Source of the DNA: an uncultured Collinsella sp.
GTDB lineage: Bacteria; Actinomycetota; Coriobacteriia; Coriobacteriales; Coriobacteriaceae
Assembly: GCA_902470835.1 (NCBI GenBank)
Contig: CABRHR010000024.1
Coordinates: 1 to 23,240, forward strand
Length of the DNA: 23,240 nt
Direction: 5' to 3'
Part shown: positions 1-10,599 of the stretch, in pieces
Layout: every line of letters starts with the position of its first letter
Position numbering within the stretch: the first letter of the stretch is position 1
Notes under the pieces: generated by a model
Seen by the model: only the letters and a program-made list of their open reading frames with translations
Told to the model about the DNA's origin: nothing
The model's database searches: none
Program-made: the position numbers and the translations under genes

Positions 1-45
1 GATAGCGTAGCGTCTCGTGGGCTCGGAGATGTGTATAAGAGACAG
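1..45 (+). other. Nextera sequencing-adapter contamination at contig end
   Basis: Bases 12-45 match, from memory, the full 34-base Illumina Nextera Read 2 transposase adapter, ending in the mosaic-end sequence AGATGTGTATAAGAGACAG. Before it come GAT (the last bases of the P7 oligo) and the octamer AGCGTAGC, whose reverse complement GCTACGCT I recall as Nextera i7 index N709. The order P7 end, index, read-2 primer, mosaic end is that of a library molecule. Genomic sequence starts at base 46. Any reading frame beginning at the GTG at base 31 (first residues MYKRQ) starts inside the adapter and is artificial. Confidence 0.97.
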
Positions 46-1242
46 GTCCAGATCAACACGCAGTCCGAGGATGCAAACTGCGACCAGGTACCCTCGAGCG
101 CCGTTCAGTTTGACCTTGCCAACGTGCTGGCTGAAGAGCTGCGCGAGCTTGGTGCGGAAGATGCCCACGTGACCGAGCACGCCTATGTCTGCGCGCATAT
201 CCCCGCAAGTGCGGGCGCTGAGGACAAGTCCGCCCTGGGCCTGATCGCCCATCTCGACACCACCGAAGTTGCACCGGGCGCCGGCGTGAAGCCGCACATC
301 GTACACTACGAAGGCGGCGACCTGGTCTGCGGCACGGTTGACGGTAAGCCCGTTGCCATGAGTACCGCCAAGCTTCCCGCCCTGAACGACCTCGCGGGTG
401 AGGACCTGGTCTGCAGCGATGGCACCACGCTGCTGGGCGCGGACGACAAGGCAGGCGTCGCCGAGATCATGTCGCTTGTCGCGCGTATCGCTCAGGACCC
501 TTCTCTGCCCCATCCCGCACTCGGCATTTGCTTCTGCCCTGACGAGGAGATCGGCCACGGAGCCGAGCTGTTGGATATCGACACCTTTGGCTGCAAGTAC
601 GCCTACACGGTCGACGGCGGCCCCATCGGCGAGCTGGAGTGGGAGTGTTTTAACGCCGCCGAGGCGACCGTCCGCTTTGAGGGCCAGTCCATCCACCCGG
701 GCGACGCCAAGGGCCGTATGGTCAACGCAGGCAATCTGTTCTGCGACTTCAACGCGTTGCTCCCCTACGCGCAGCGCCCGGAGTATACGGAAGGCTACGA
801 GGGCTTTTATCACCTTGAGGGTGTATCTGCGACCGTCGATCACGCCACAGCGCGCTATATCGTCCGCGACCATGACGCCGCCAAGTTCCAGCAGAAACTC
901 GACCTTATTGATGCCGCCGCCTCGATGCTCAACCAGCGTCTGGGTGAGGAGCGCGTGACGGTCGAGATTAAGCAGCAGTATCGAAATATGGCCGAGATCG
1001 TTCGTGACTATCCCGAGCTTATTGATGTTGCCAAGGAAGCCTACCTTGCCTGCGGCGTTGAGCCCCAAGTGCTGCCGATTCGTGGCGGCACCGACGGCGC
1101 TCAGCTGTCGTTCCGCGGTCTGCCCTGCCCCAACCTTTCCACCGGCGGCTATTGCTACCACGGCGTCAACGAGTTCGTCCCGGTCAGTTCGCTCGTCAAG
1201 ATGACCGACGTGCTCCAGGAGCTCGTCGCCCGCTTTGCATAA
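46..1242 (+). CDS. pepT: Peptidase T (tripeptide aminopeptidase), 5' truncated
   Basis: This is an M20B-family zinc aminopeptidase that removes the N-terminal residue from tripeptides in the cytoplasm. The frame runs through the family landmarks in order: TQSED and VPSS near the N-terminus, GLIAHLDTTE (metal-binding His), LLGADDKAG (bridging Asp), CPDEEIGHGAE (catalytic Glu and metal Glu), YTVDGGPIGELE, SIHPGDAKG, a long stretch close to E. coli PepT (PIRGGTDGAQLSF, GLPCPNLSTGGY) and YHGVNEF with the last metal His. By comparison with E. coli PepT (about 408 residues) roughly 15 N-terminal residues are missing, lost where adapter was joined at base 45/46. The apparent GTG start at base 31 is adapter. 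The C-terminus is complete (TAA). A terminator follows about 25 bases downstream. All visible catalytic motifs are present, so the chromosomal gene is probably intact. Confidence 0.95.
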   Translation, partial: VQINTQSEDANCDQVPSSAVQFDLANVLAEELRELGAEDAHVTEHAYVCAHIPASAGAEDKSALGLIAHLDTTEVAPGAGVKPHIVHYEGGDLVCGTVDGKPVAMSTAKLPALNDLAGEDLVCSDGTTLLGADDKAGVAEIMSLVARIAQDPSLPHPALGICFCPDEEIGHGAELLDIDTFGCKYAYTVDGGPIGELEWECFNAAEATVRFEGQSIHPGDAKGRMVNAGNLFCDFNALLPYAQRPEYTEGYEGFYHLEGVSATVDHATARYIVRDHDAAKFQQKLDLIDAAASMLNQRLGEERVTVEIKQQYRNMAEIVRDYPELIDVAKEAYLACGVEPQVLPIRGGTDGAQLSFRGLPCPNLSTGGYCYHGVNEFVPVSSLVKMTDVLQELVARFA

Positions 1243-1266
1243 GGAACTCGAACAATCTAGGTAAGC

Positions 1267-1307
1267 AAAACCGTCCCGTCCTCAAAACCGAGAACGGGGC
1301 GGTTTTT
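1267..1307. terminator. Bidirectional intrinsic terminator between pepT and the LCP gene
   Basis: Left arm 1267-1283 pairs with right arm 1290-1306 around the loop AAAACC (1284-1289), with one mismatch and one G-T pair. The plus strand leaves the stem into TTTTT (1303-1307), and the minus strand also reads into four T residues at 1267-1270. It lies between the 3' ends of the converging pepT and LCP genes, where a two-way terminator is expected. Confidence 0.85.
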
Positions 1308-1356
1308 GGTGCAAGGGGAGTAGTCAGCACCACATGTTGAGCCAACTTGTTCGCCT

Positions 1357-1407
1357 TGGGCGGCGCGCAGCGTCGAGCCGTTACGGCGTTTGGTAAAACG
1401 CCGTAAC
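1357..1407. repeat. Dispersed hairpin repeat, family A copy 1
   Basis: A conserved lead segment, TGGGCGGCGCGCAGCGTC, is followed by six bases and then a perfect 12-bp palindrome: GTTACGGCGTTT at 1380-1391, loop GGTA, and the complementary arm at 1396-1407. The outer arm abuts the TAA stop of the minus-strand LCP gene at 1408-1410. Closely related copies lie at 16962-17009 and 17016-17060 behind prfA. On the minus strand no T-run follows the stem, so it is not a textbook intrinsic terminator; it could be a REP-like element or a 3'-end processing or stabilising structure. Confidence 0.8.
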
Positions 1408-2643
1408 TTAGTAGTTGGCTTCGTAGCCGTTGCCGTCGCCGGTGGGCTCTTCGTAGTAGTCCGAATCGCTCGAATCGCCTGAGTCATCGGAATCGTCAGA
1501 GCTGACCGATGAAGTTGCGGTACCGTTTGCGTAGTCGTCAGACGTGTTGTTGTTCAGGTCGCCGATCGTAGAGCTGGAACCGTCGGAAAGACCCATGGTG
1601 TTGGGACCCTTGGGATCCTTGCCGGCATCGACGCGCTCCATCATTTCCTTGAGCTCGTCCTCGTAGACAAAGACGTAGCTCACACCGTCGATCATGGTGC
1701 TGTCGTCAGCGTGCGAGGGCAGGTTGGCCGAGTAGATACCGTCGACATCCATACCGCGCATGGCGTTGACCGTAGCCACGATATCCTGAACGCTCATATC
1801 GGTTACGAGCATATCGGACAGCGAATTAACCAGGCCAAAAATCTTCGTGGCATCGAAGTTATTGAGAATCTGGTTGGCAAGGGCGCCAAGCACCTGACGC
1901 TGGTGGCGCATGCGCGTGTAATCGCCGTCGGCATAGGTGTAGCGGCAGCGGGCATAGGTAAGGGCGGTGGCACCGTCCATATGCTGCTGGCCAGCGGTAA
2001 TCTTAATATCCAGGTGCTCGGGGTCGTCAACATCATCGGTTGCGTTAATGTCGATACCGCCAACCGAATCAATCAGCGCCTGCATACCGTCGAAGCTGAC
2101 CTCGGCATAGTGGGAAATCTGAACACCGCACAGCTCGTTGACCGCCTCGACCATGGCCTCGGCGCCGCCAACGGTATGGCAGGCGTTGATCTTCATGGTC
2201 TCGCCCTTGTACTCGACCTTGGTGTCGCGCGGAACGGAAATGAGCGTCGCCTGCTTTTGCGTGGGGTCGATGCGTGCCAGGATAATCGAGTCGGCACGAT
2301 ACGTATCCTCGCCCGGACGGCCGTCGGTGCCAAGAAGCAGCACGTAGAACGGATCCTTTGCCTCATCGGTGTCAACCAGAACCCGACGCAGATTGTCGGT
2401 AATGACATTAGAATCGCCGAGCTTGCCCATAATGGTGGCAAACCACAGGCCGGCAGCGGTAGTGGCACTCAGCAGCACGCCAAGCACGACAATGAGCGCG
2501 ACGTGACGAATCGTGTGGCTACGACGACGTTGGCGAGCGCGCTCGGAATAGCGAGCCACGTTATCGCGACTGTAGATCTTGGCCTGCGCACCAGTTGAGG
2601 GTCTTCGGGCGGTGGTATCCGCGAGGGGCTTTTTATTAAACAT
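1408..2643 (-). CDS. LCP (LytR-CpsA-Psr) family wall-polymer transferase
   Basis: LCP enzymes move lipid-linked glycopolymers such as teichoic acid or capsule onto peptidoglycan at the outer membrane face. A basic cytoplasmic N-terminus (RARQRRRSHTIRH) is followed by one membrane anchor (VALIVVLGVLLSATTAAGLWF). The extracellular LCP domain shows the family signatures FYVLLLGTDGR, YRADSIILARIDP, LISVPRDTKV and ALTYARCRYTYADGDYTRMRHQRQ, with the conserved Arg and Asp residues that bind pyrophosphate and metal. The last 65 or so residues are a Ser/Asp/Gly-rich low-complexity tail, probably disordered. I use the ATG at 2643 (411 residues); the frame also opens at a TTG six bases upstream. The start lies 12 bases after the murA stop, so the two genes are surely co-transcribed, consistent with shared work in wall assembly. 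Confidence 0.93.
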   Translation of the reverse strand: MFNKKPLADTTARRPSTGAQAKIYSRDNVARYSERARQRRRSHTIRHVALIVVLGVLLSATTAAGLWFATIMGKLGDSNVITDNLRRVLVDTDEAKDPFYVLLLGTDGRPGEDTYRADSIILARIDPTQKQATLISVPRDTKVEYKGETMKINACHTVGGAEAMVEAVNELCGVQISHYAEVSFDGMQALIDSVGGIDINATDDVDDPEHLDIKITAGQQHMDGATALTYARCRYTYADGDYTRMRHQRQVLGALANQILNNFDATKIFGLVNSLSDMLVTDMSVQDIVATVNAMRGMDVDGIYSANLPSHADDSTMIDGVSYVFVYEDELKEMMERVDAGKDPKGPNTMGLSDGSSSTIGDLNNNTSDDYANGTATSSVSSDDSDDSGDSSDSDYYEEPTGDGNGYEANY

Positions 2644-2655
2644 AGGCAACCTGTA

Positions 2656-3939
2656 TTAGTAGATGACGGGATCGGGGACGGTAGCATGCTCGACATGCGC
2701 GCCGAGCGCCTGCAGCTTTTCGACAAACTGCTCGTAGCCGCGCTTGATGTGATGGATGGCCGAAACCTCGGTCGTCCCGTCGGCGATCAAGCCCGCTACG
2801 ACGAGGGCCGCTCCGCCACGCAGATCGGGCGAGGTAACCTGTGCACCCGAGAAGCCCTTGACGCCATGAATCATGGCATGATGGCTCTCGATACGAATGT
2901 CGGCACCCATGCGCACCAGCTCAGAGGCAAACATAAAGCGATTCTCGAAGATGTTCTCGGTAATAACGGAACTGCCGTCGGCAAGGGCGGAGAGCACCAT
3001 AATCTGCGCCTGCATGTCCGTCGGGAAGCCGGGGAACGGAAGCGTCTGGATGTCGACCGGCTTGATACGCTCGGCACGGTTTACATGGACGCCATCCTCA
3101 ACGCGCTCGCAGTCGATACCCATGAGCTCCATCTTCTTGAGCACCATGCCCAAGTGGATGGGGCAAAAGCCCGTGACATCGACACCGCGATCGTCGGCCA
3201 TCAACGCACCGGCAACGATAAAGGTACCGGCCTCGATGCGGTCGCCCACTACGCGATGGGTAACAGGATGCAGCTCTTCCACGCCCTCGATGGTCACGAC
3301 GGGCGTACCCGCGCCGACAATCTTGGCGCCCATCTCGTTGAGCATGTTGGCGAGATCGACGATCTCGGGCTCGCGGGCGGCATTGTCGATAACCGTGGTG
3401 CCCTGCGCGCGCACGGATGCCATAATGAGGTTCTCGGTCGCACCGACACTGGCGAACTCGAGCGTGACGGTGGTACCGCACAGACCTTGGGGCGCATTAG
3501 CGTTGATGTAACCGTGGGCGGTATCGAACTCAACGCCCAGGGCCTCAAGACCAAGAATGTGCATATCGATCTTGCGAGCACCCAGGTTGCAGCCGCCCGG
3601 CATGGCGATCTTGGCGCGATGGAAGCGACCCAGCAGGGGTCCCATCACGGCGGTGGAAGCACGCATCTTGGCAACGAGCTCGTAGGGGGCCTCCCAAGAA
3701 TCGACCTGAGAGGTATCAATCTCGAGCGTGTGCTCGTCAAGGACATCGATTGTGGCGCCCATACCCTTGAGCACCTTGCCCATCACGTGGACATCGGAAA
3801 TATCGGGCACGTTCTGCAGCGTCGTCTTGCCCGGCGCCAGAAGCGTTGCCGCCATGAGTTTGAGCGCGGAGTTCTTGGCGCCCGAAACGGGCACGGAGCC
3901 TCCGATGGCGTGGCCACCCTCAACGCGGATAATATCCAA
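2656..3939 (-). CDS. murA: UDP-N-acetylglucosamine 1-carboxyvinyltransferase MurA
   Basis: MurA catalyses the first committed step of peptidoglycan synthesis, joining enolpyruvate from PEP to UDP-GlcNAc in the cytoplasm. At 427 residues the length is typical. SGAKNSALK near residues 19-27 holds the substrate-binding Lys22 and Asn23. The mobile loop AMPGGCNLGARKIDMHI has the active-site Cys117 (E. coli Cys115, the residue alkylated by fosfomycin), so the fosfomycin target cysteine is retained. FPGFPTDMQAQ contains the conserved catalytic Asp. The start is TTG at 3937-3939: an in-frame TAG lies two codons upstream and the next Met is residue 29, so no ATG is available. AAAGG is 7 bases upstream. 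The gene follows the atp operon across an intrinsic terminator and runs with the LCP gene. In Bacillus subtilis a murA gene also lies just past the atp genes. Confidence 0.97.
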   Translation of the reverse strand: MDIIRVEGGHAIGGSVPVSGAKNSALKLMAATLLAPGKTTLQNVPDISDVHVMGKVLKGMGATIDVLDEHTLEIDTSQVDSWEAPYELVAKMRASTAVMGPLLGRFHRAKIAMPGGCNLGARKIDMHILGLEALGVEFDTAHGYINANAPQGLCGTTVTLEFASVGATENLIMASVRAQGTTVIDNAAREPEIVDLANMLNEMGAKIVGAGTPVVTIEGVEELHPVTHRVVGDRIEAGTFIVAGALMADDRGVDVTGFCPIHLGMVLKKMELMGIDCERVEDGVHVNRAERIKPVDIQTLPFPGFPTDMQAQIMVLSALADGSSVITENIFENRFMFASELVRMGADIRIESHHAMIHGVKGFSGAQVTSPDLRGGAALVVAGLIADGTTEVSAIHHIKRGYEQFVEKLQALGAHVEHATVPDPVIY

Positions 3940-3950
3940 GGTCTACCCTT

Positions 3951-3991
3951 TCAAAAAGCATGCCCGGGGTGGCTGGGCCATCCCGGGCATG
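3951..3991 (-). terminator. Intrinsic terminator after the ATP synthase operon
   Basis: The minus-strand transcript folds into a 14-bp stem (arms 3978-3991 and 3959-3972, one G-T pair, 5-base loop), GC-rich at its base, then reads C and TTTTTGA (3951-3957). It lies 36 bases past the atpC stop and only about 20 bases before the murA start, so it lowers or ends atp transcription before murA. Since no clear murA promoter is visible, some readthrough may feed murA. Confidence 0.85.
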
Positions 3992-4027
3992 ATGTGTTCG
4001 CAAATGGTCGAACGCTAAATCGTTTGA

Positions 4028-4420
4028 CTATTGGGCAAGCTTGAGCTTACACCATGCGATTTCATTATAGAGGTAGGCGCGGCGTGCATCATCCTCCGAC
4101 AAATTACCCAGCTTCTCTTCAAAACCTTGAATATCAGCTTTAAGCTTGTCGGCATCGACGGTCGCCAAATCGCAAGCGCGCTCGGCGAGAACGGTCACGA
4201 CATCGTCCGCAACCTGGGCATAGCCGCCGGCCACGGCAAACGTGTGGTCGACAGTGCCCATGGCCTTATCGGAAACGCGAACGTAACCGCGGTCGATCGT
4301 GCAGATCTCGCTGGAGTGAGCGGGCAGGACGCCAAACTCGCCATCCGTGGACGGAATCGACACAAACGCAGCGTCGCCCTCATAGGCGCAGCTCACGGGG
4401 CACACGATGCGGATACGCAT
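4028..4420 (-). CDS. atpC: ATP synthase F1 epsilon subunit
   Basis: Epsilon is part of the central stalk of F1; it couples rotation to catalysis and can inhibit ATP hydrolysis. The 130-residue length fits. The N-terminal beta-sandwich shows the usual signatures VSIPSTDGEFGVLPAHSSEIC and FAVAGGYAQVADDVVTVLAERA, followed by the two-helix C-terminal domain (LATVDADKLKADIQGFEEKL onward). The ATG at 4420 is three bases after the atpD stop, and the gene is the last of the operon. The stop is TAG. The intrinsic terminator at 3951-3991 follows. Confidence 0.96.
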   Translation of the reverse strand: MRIRIVCPVSCAYEGDAAFVSIPSTDGEFGVLPAHSSEICTIDRGYVRVSDKAMGTVDHTFAVAGGYAQVADDVVTVLAERACDLATVDADKLKADIQGFEEKLGNLSEDDARRAYLYNEIAWCKLKLAQ

Positions 4421-4423
4421 AAC

Positions 4424-6786
<2,363 letters not shown>

Positions 6787-6791
6787 GGGGC

Positions 6792-8390
6792 TTAGTTCTC
6801 CTCTGATCCAGAAACATCCGAATGGTGCTTGGCCATGAACTGCTGCTTGAAGTCGCCGATGACGCGCAAGAGCTCAGCCTTGGTGTCATCATCGATCTTC
6901 TTGGCGCGAACCTTGTCGAGCAGCGAGCCAAAGCCATTGTCCATGTACTCGATGAGCTCGGCACGGAAAGGCAGCACGTCGGCAATCTCCAGGTCATCCA
7001 GGAAGCCCTCGTTGCCAGCGAACAGCGTAACGATCTGCTCGCCAACCTCAAACGGCTTGTAGCGCGGCTGCTTCAGGAGCTCGGTCATGCGGGCACCGTG
7101 GGTCAGTTGCTTCTGAGTAGCCTCGTCGAGGTCGGAGCCGAACTGCGTAAAGCCGGCGAGCTCCTGGTATGAAGCGAGGTCCAGACGGAGGTTGCCGGCG
7201 ACCTGCTTCATAGCCTTGGTCTGCGCGTCGCCACCGACGCGGGATACGGAAATGCCCACGTCAACTGCCGGGCGCTGGCCCTGGAAGAAGAGCTCGGACT
7301 GCAGGTAGATCTGACCATCGGTAATGGAAATGACGTTGGTCGGAATGTAGGCCGAGACGTCGCCGTCCTGGGTCTCGATGATCGGCAGAGCCGTCATGGA
7401 GCCATAACCGTTCTTCTTGGACATCTTGACGGCACGCTCGAGCAGACGAGAGTGCAGGTAGAAGATGTCGCCAGGATAGGCCTCGCGTCCGGGCGGACGA
7501 TGCAGCGTCAGCGACATCTGACGGTAGGCCACAGCCTGCTTGGACAGGTCGTCGTAGATGACGAGCACGTGGCCGCCGGGGTTGGTCTCGCTGGCGGGCT
7601 TGCCGTCCTCGCCGTTGTACATGAAGAACTCGCCGATAGCGGCACCGGCCATAGGCGCGATGTACTGCATAGGGGCGGAATCGGCAGCGGTGGCCGAAAC
7701 GATGATGGTGTAGTCGAGCGCACCGTGCTGAGCGAGGGTCTCGCGGATGTTAGCAACCGTGGAGGCCTTCTGGCCGATAGCGACATAGATGCAGACCATA
7801 CCCTTGCCGCGCTGATTGAGGATAGCGTCGATGGCAATAGCGGTCTTACCGGTCTTACGGTCGCCGATGATGAGCTCACGCTGGCCGCGGCCGATAGGCA
7901 CCATGGAGTCGATGGCCAACAGACCGGTCTGAACCGGCTCGCACACCGGGGTACGGTCGATGACGCCGGGGGCCTTGAACTCAATGGGACGACGGTGCGT
8001 GGCGACGATGTCGCCCAGGCCGTCGATAGGCTGGCCGAGCGGGTTGACGACGCGGCCGAGCATGGCGCGGCTCACGGGGATATCCATAATGCGGCCAGTG
8101 GTGCGGCACTCGTCGCCTTCCTTGATGGAGTCGACGGCACCGAACAGAACGGCGCCGACCTCGTCGCGGTCAAGGTTCTGGGCAAGGCCGAAGACGGTCT
8201 CACCGGTATCGGAGCTCTTGAACTCCAGAAGCTCGCCTGCCATGGCGCTCTTGAGGCCGGAGACGCGCGCGATGCCGTCGCCTACCTCGTCGACCGTTGA
8301 AACCTCATGCGTATCGACCGTCGCGGAGAGGCTCGTGAGCTGCTCCTGCAGTTTCTTGGCGATATCCTGGGCATTGAGGGTTTCGGACAT
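6792..8390 (-). CDS. atpA: ATP synthase F1 alpha subunit
   Basis: Alpha forms the non-catalytic nucleotide sites and supplies the arginine finger to the catalytic site. The 532-residue protein has a beta-barrel domain (residues 35-100), the P-loop GDRKTGKT (176-183; Lys where most families have Gln, a mild variation), [18 protein letters not shown] (Walker B), [23 protein letters not shown] and [19 protein letters not shown], which contains the arginine finger. Ordinary for actinobacteria, with a short Ser/Glu-rich C-terminal tail. The ATG overlaps the atpH stop as TAATG at 8388-8392. Confidence 0.98.
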   Translation of the reverse strand: MSETLNAQDIAKKLQEQLTSLSATVDTHEVSTVDEVGDGIARVSGLKSAMAGELLEFKSSDTGETVFGLAQNLDRDEVGAVLFGAVDSIKEGDECRTTGRIMDIPVSRAMLGRVVNPLGQPIDGLGDIVATHRRPIEFKAPGVIDRTPVCEPVQTGLLAIDSMVPIGRGQRELIIGDRKTGKTAIAIDAILNQRGKGMVCIYVAIGQKASTVANIRETLAQHGALDYTIIVSATAADSAPMQYIAPMAGAAIGEFFMYNGEDGKPASETNPGGHVLVIYDDLSKQAVAYRQMSLTLHRPPGREAYPGDIFYLHSRLLERAVKMSKKNGYGSMTALPIIETQDGDVSAYIPTNVISITDGQIYLQSELFFQGQRPAVDVGISVSRVGGDAQTKAMKQVAGNLRLDLASYQELAGFTQFGSDLDEATQKQLTHGARMTELLKQPRYKPFEVGEQIVTLFAGNEGFLDDLEIADVLPFRAELIEYMDNGFGSLLDKVRAKKIDDDTKAELLRVIGDFKQQFMAKHHSDVSGSEEN

Positions 8391-8866
8391 TAGGCTTCAC
8401 CTCCGTACGAATTAGCAGAGTTTGCGAGGGTCTCCTGCGCGATGCGCAGCTGCGTCTTAACGGAAATGTCACGACGCTCGCCGCGGGCCTCGAGCACCAG
8501 GCCGCCCACGATAGACGGGTCGACCTGCTCGATAAGGAATACCTTGCGGCCGAAGTCCTGCTCGCATTTCTTAGTGATGGTTTGACGCAGCTCGTCGTCG
8601 AGCGGGATCGCCGTGGTGACGGTCACGCCCACTACATCCTCGTCTTCCTCGGCAACATACTTAAAGGCAGCTGCCACCTTGGGAAGAAGGTCGAGCTGGT
8701 CGCGCTTGGACATGGTGTCGAGCACGGCGATGATCTCGGGGCTGGCAGAAGCCAAGCGCTCGATCATCTCGAGGTCCTCGAACACATGGTTCTCGGCCTT
8801 GGCGGCTTCCAAAAGGGAGCGCGCGTAGGTCTCGAGCACCTTGTCCTGATAGCGGCTAGTCGGCAT
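8390..8866 (-). CDS. atpH: ATP synthase F1 delta subunit
   Basis: Delta joins the top of F1 to the peripheral stalk. The 158-residue protein is slightly short for the family (about 175). It starts with the helical N-terminal domain ([20 protein letters not shown]) and ends with the conserved segment [33 protein letters not shown], the signature of delta/OSCP. The ATG at 8866 overlaps the 3' end of atpF by 11 bases, and its stop overlaps the atpA start, so translation of b, delta and alpha is probably coupled. Confidence 0.95.
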   Translation of the reverse strand: MPTSRYQDKVLETYARSLLEAAKAENHVFEDLEMIERLASASPEIIAVLDTMSKRDQLDLLPKVAAAFKYVAEEDEDVVGVTVTTAIPLDDELRQTITKKCEQDFGRKVFLIEQVDPSIVGGLVLEARGERRDISVKTQLRIAQETLANSANSYGGEA

Positions 8867-9458
8867 TCAGGCTACCTGCTTCCTGGATGTAGCGCTCGAT
8901 GAGCTTCTTCTGCTCGGACTCGTCCTCGAGTGCCTCGCCCACAATCTTGGTGGCGACGGCAACGGACAGGTCGGCGATGGAGCTCGCGGCACCGGCGTAG
9001 ATGGACTTGCGCTCGTCCTCGACGGTCGTATGGGCCTTGGCGATGATCTCCTCGGCCTCCTTGTGGGCAGCCTCGATGATACGGGCGCGCTCGGACTCGG
9101 CGTCCTTACGGGCCTCGAGAACGATGTCGGCAGCCTGACGACGGGCGTCGGTGACGATCGAGTCAGACTCAGCGCGCTTGGCGATAGCCTCCTGCTTGGT
9201 CTTCTCGGCCTCGTCGAGGCTCTCCTCGATCTTCTTGCCGCGCTCCTCCATGGTTTTCATGATGCCCGGCAGGGCGACCTTGGCCAGCACGATCCAGATA
9301 ATCAGGAAGGCGATAAGCGCCGGGATGAACTCCGCCATCTTAGGGATGAGGATGTCCGCACCGGCAGCGCCGTCCTCGGCGAACGCGGAAACCGGCATGA
9401 GCAGCGCGGCCGCGGACGCGGAGAGTGCGATCGCGCTCTTCTGGGATGAAAGATTCAT
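8856..9458 (-). CDS. atpF: ATP synthase F0 b subunit with signal-peptide-like N-terminus
   Basis: The b subunit is the membrane-anchored peripheral stalk. Residues 43-62 form the single membrane helix (EFIPALIAFLIIWIVLAKVALPG), followed by the charged stalk starting IMKTMEERGKKIEESLDEAEKTK and continuing as a long coiled coil to residue 200. Unusually, residues 1-27 form a second hydrophobic segment resembling a secretory signal peptide: a Lys, an Ala/Leu-rich core, then VSAFA followed by EDG, a plausible signal peptidase I site after Ala27. Most bacterial b subunits begin directly at the membrane helix. The start is supported by GGAGC 7 bases before the ATG at 9458, while the internal Met22 and Met41 have no clear ribosome site. 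At 200 residues it is longer than the usual 160-175. Confidence 0.95.
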   Translation of the reverse strand: MNLSSQKSAIALSASAAALLMPVSAFAEDGAAGADILIPKMAEFIPALIAFLIIWIVLAKVALPGIMKTMEERGKKIEESLDEAEKTKQEAIAKRAESDSIVTDARRQAADIVLEARKDAESERARIIEAAHKEAEEIIAKAHTTVEDERKSIYAGAASSIADLSVAVATKIVGEALEDESEQKKLIERYIQEAGSLNAD

Positions 9459-9473
9459 ACTTGACGCTCCGTG

Positions 9474-9668
9474 CTATTTAACGATCAGCGCGACAACGAA
9501 GCCGATCAGAGCCAGAGCCTCGCCGAAGGCGGAGCCCATGATGAAGACGGTGAACACGCGGCCCTGGACCTCAGGCTGACGGGCCATAGCACCCGTAGCA
9601 CCCAGAGCAGACAGGCCGATAGCAAGACCAGCGCCGATAACACCGAGACCGTAACCGATAACTCCCAC
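9474..9668 (-). CDS. atpE: ATP synthase F0 c subunit (proton type)
   Basis: Subunit c forms the rotor ring. The 64-residue protein has two membrane helices joined by the polar loop ARQPE (residues 29-33). The ion-binding carboxylate is Glu50 in the second helix (GSAFGEALALIGF). Compared with the Na+-type rings of Ilyobacter, the Gln of helix 1 is Ile17 here and the Ser after the Glu is Ala51, so a proton-type ring is inferred. It is short: the first helix lacks the usual 5-15 leading residues. The GTG start at 9668 follows AAAGGAGG by only four bases, and no alternative ATG or GTG exists upstream before the ribosome site. A 124-base, partly AT-rich leader separates it from atpB, the largest gap in the operon. 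Confidence 0.93.
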   Translation of the reverse strand: MGVIGYGLGVIGAGLAIGLSALGATGAMARQPEVQGRVFTVFIMGSAFGEALALIGFVVALIVK

Positions 9669-9792
9669 GATTCCTCCTTTGTCGTGCGTGTCTTATTTCA
9701 CGCAGGATAACCTTTTTATAACTGCCGGGCTCCATGGGTACGGGCACCGGCGGTTTAACGAATTGCCTTACCTTTAAGGCGCGAACGGAAGA

Positions 9793-10596
9793 CTACTCCT
9801 CCTCCGCGACCTCCTCTGCCTCGGAGACATACACGGCGGTAAGGACCGTGAAGACGTAAGCCTGGATGGCGCCGACCACAAGCTCGATCGCATAGATCAG
9901 GATGAGGATGGCAAGCCAGGCCAGCGAAGGCAGGGCGCCGACGGCGTGGGCCGCGGAAACCTGCTGAAGCAGCGGCTGCATGAACATGCTCGCCATGATG
10001 GCGAACGAGCCCATGACCACGTGTCCTGCGAACATGTTGCAGAACAGACGGACGGCGAGCGTGATGAGGCGCAGGAAGGTCGAGAAAAGCTCGACGACCC
10101 ACACAAGCACGTTCATCGGGAAGCTCACGCCCTGCGGGGCGAGGCTCTTGATGTAGCCGATCACGCCGTGAGCCTTGCATCCGTAGTAGATGAAGTACAC
10201 GAAGGCGAAGATGGCGAGCGCAGCGGTGGAGCCGATTGCGCCGGTGCCGGGCTTCATTCCCGGGATCAGGCCGATCATGTTATTGATCAGGATGAACAGG
10301 AAAAGCGAGCACAGGAACGGGAAGTGCTTCTTCCAGTTCTCACCCACGACGCCCTTGCCGATATCGTTCTCGACGTACTCGATGATGTACTCGAAACCGT
10401 TGACGAAGAAGCCCTTGGGAACCAGGGTCTGCTTCTTCTTAAACACGGCCAGGACGATCAGGAGCACGATCGTGGAGACGATCAGCCAAAACGAGTACTG
10501 CGTGATGCCGCAGCTCAGATCGCCCACGACAGGGGTGGAGCTGAACTCGCTGACCAGATGATTAATCTCATCAGGCAGCTTTTCAAAAATTTCCAC
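9793..10596 (-). CDS. atpB: ATP synthase F0 a subunit
   Basis: Subunit a holds the proton half-channels against the c-ring. The 267-residue protein has about five to six membrane helices and the core signature ITLAVRLFCNMFAGHVV with the essential Arg183 (E. coli Arg210). IELVVGAIQAYVFTVLTAVYV carries the conserved Gln245. NNMIGLIPG is the usual helix-turn. The acidic C-terminal tail SEAEEVAEEE is a small extension. The start is GTG at 10596 with AAAGG six bases upstream, located just 3 bases after the atpI stop. Confidence 0.96.
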   Translation of the reverse strand: MEIFEKLPDEINHLVSEFSSTPVVGDLSCGITQYSFWLIVSTIVLLIVLAVFKKKQTLVPKGFFVNGFEYIIEYVENDIGKGVVGENWKKHFPFLCSLFLFILINNMIGLIPGMKPGTGAIGSTAALAIFAFVYFIYYGCKAHGVIGYIKSLAPQGVSFPMNVLVWVVELFSTFLRLITLAVRLFCNMFAGHVVMGSFAIMASMFMQPLLQQVSAAHAVGALPSLAWLAILILIYAIELVVGAIQAYVFTVLTAVYVSEAEEVAEEE

Positions 10597-10599
10597 GAC

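Noticed and set aside
31..45. GTG start giving peptidase T the N-terminus MYKRQ
   Set aside because: These codons lie in the sequencing adapter; real pepT sequence begins at base 46 and its true start is missing.
2686..4044. 452-codon plus-strand open frame
   Set aside because: Antisense shadow of murA, which has the full motif set.
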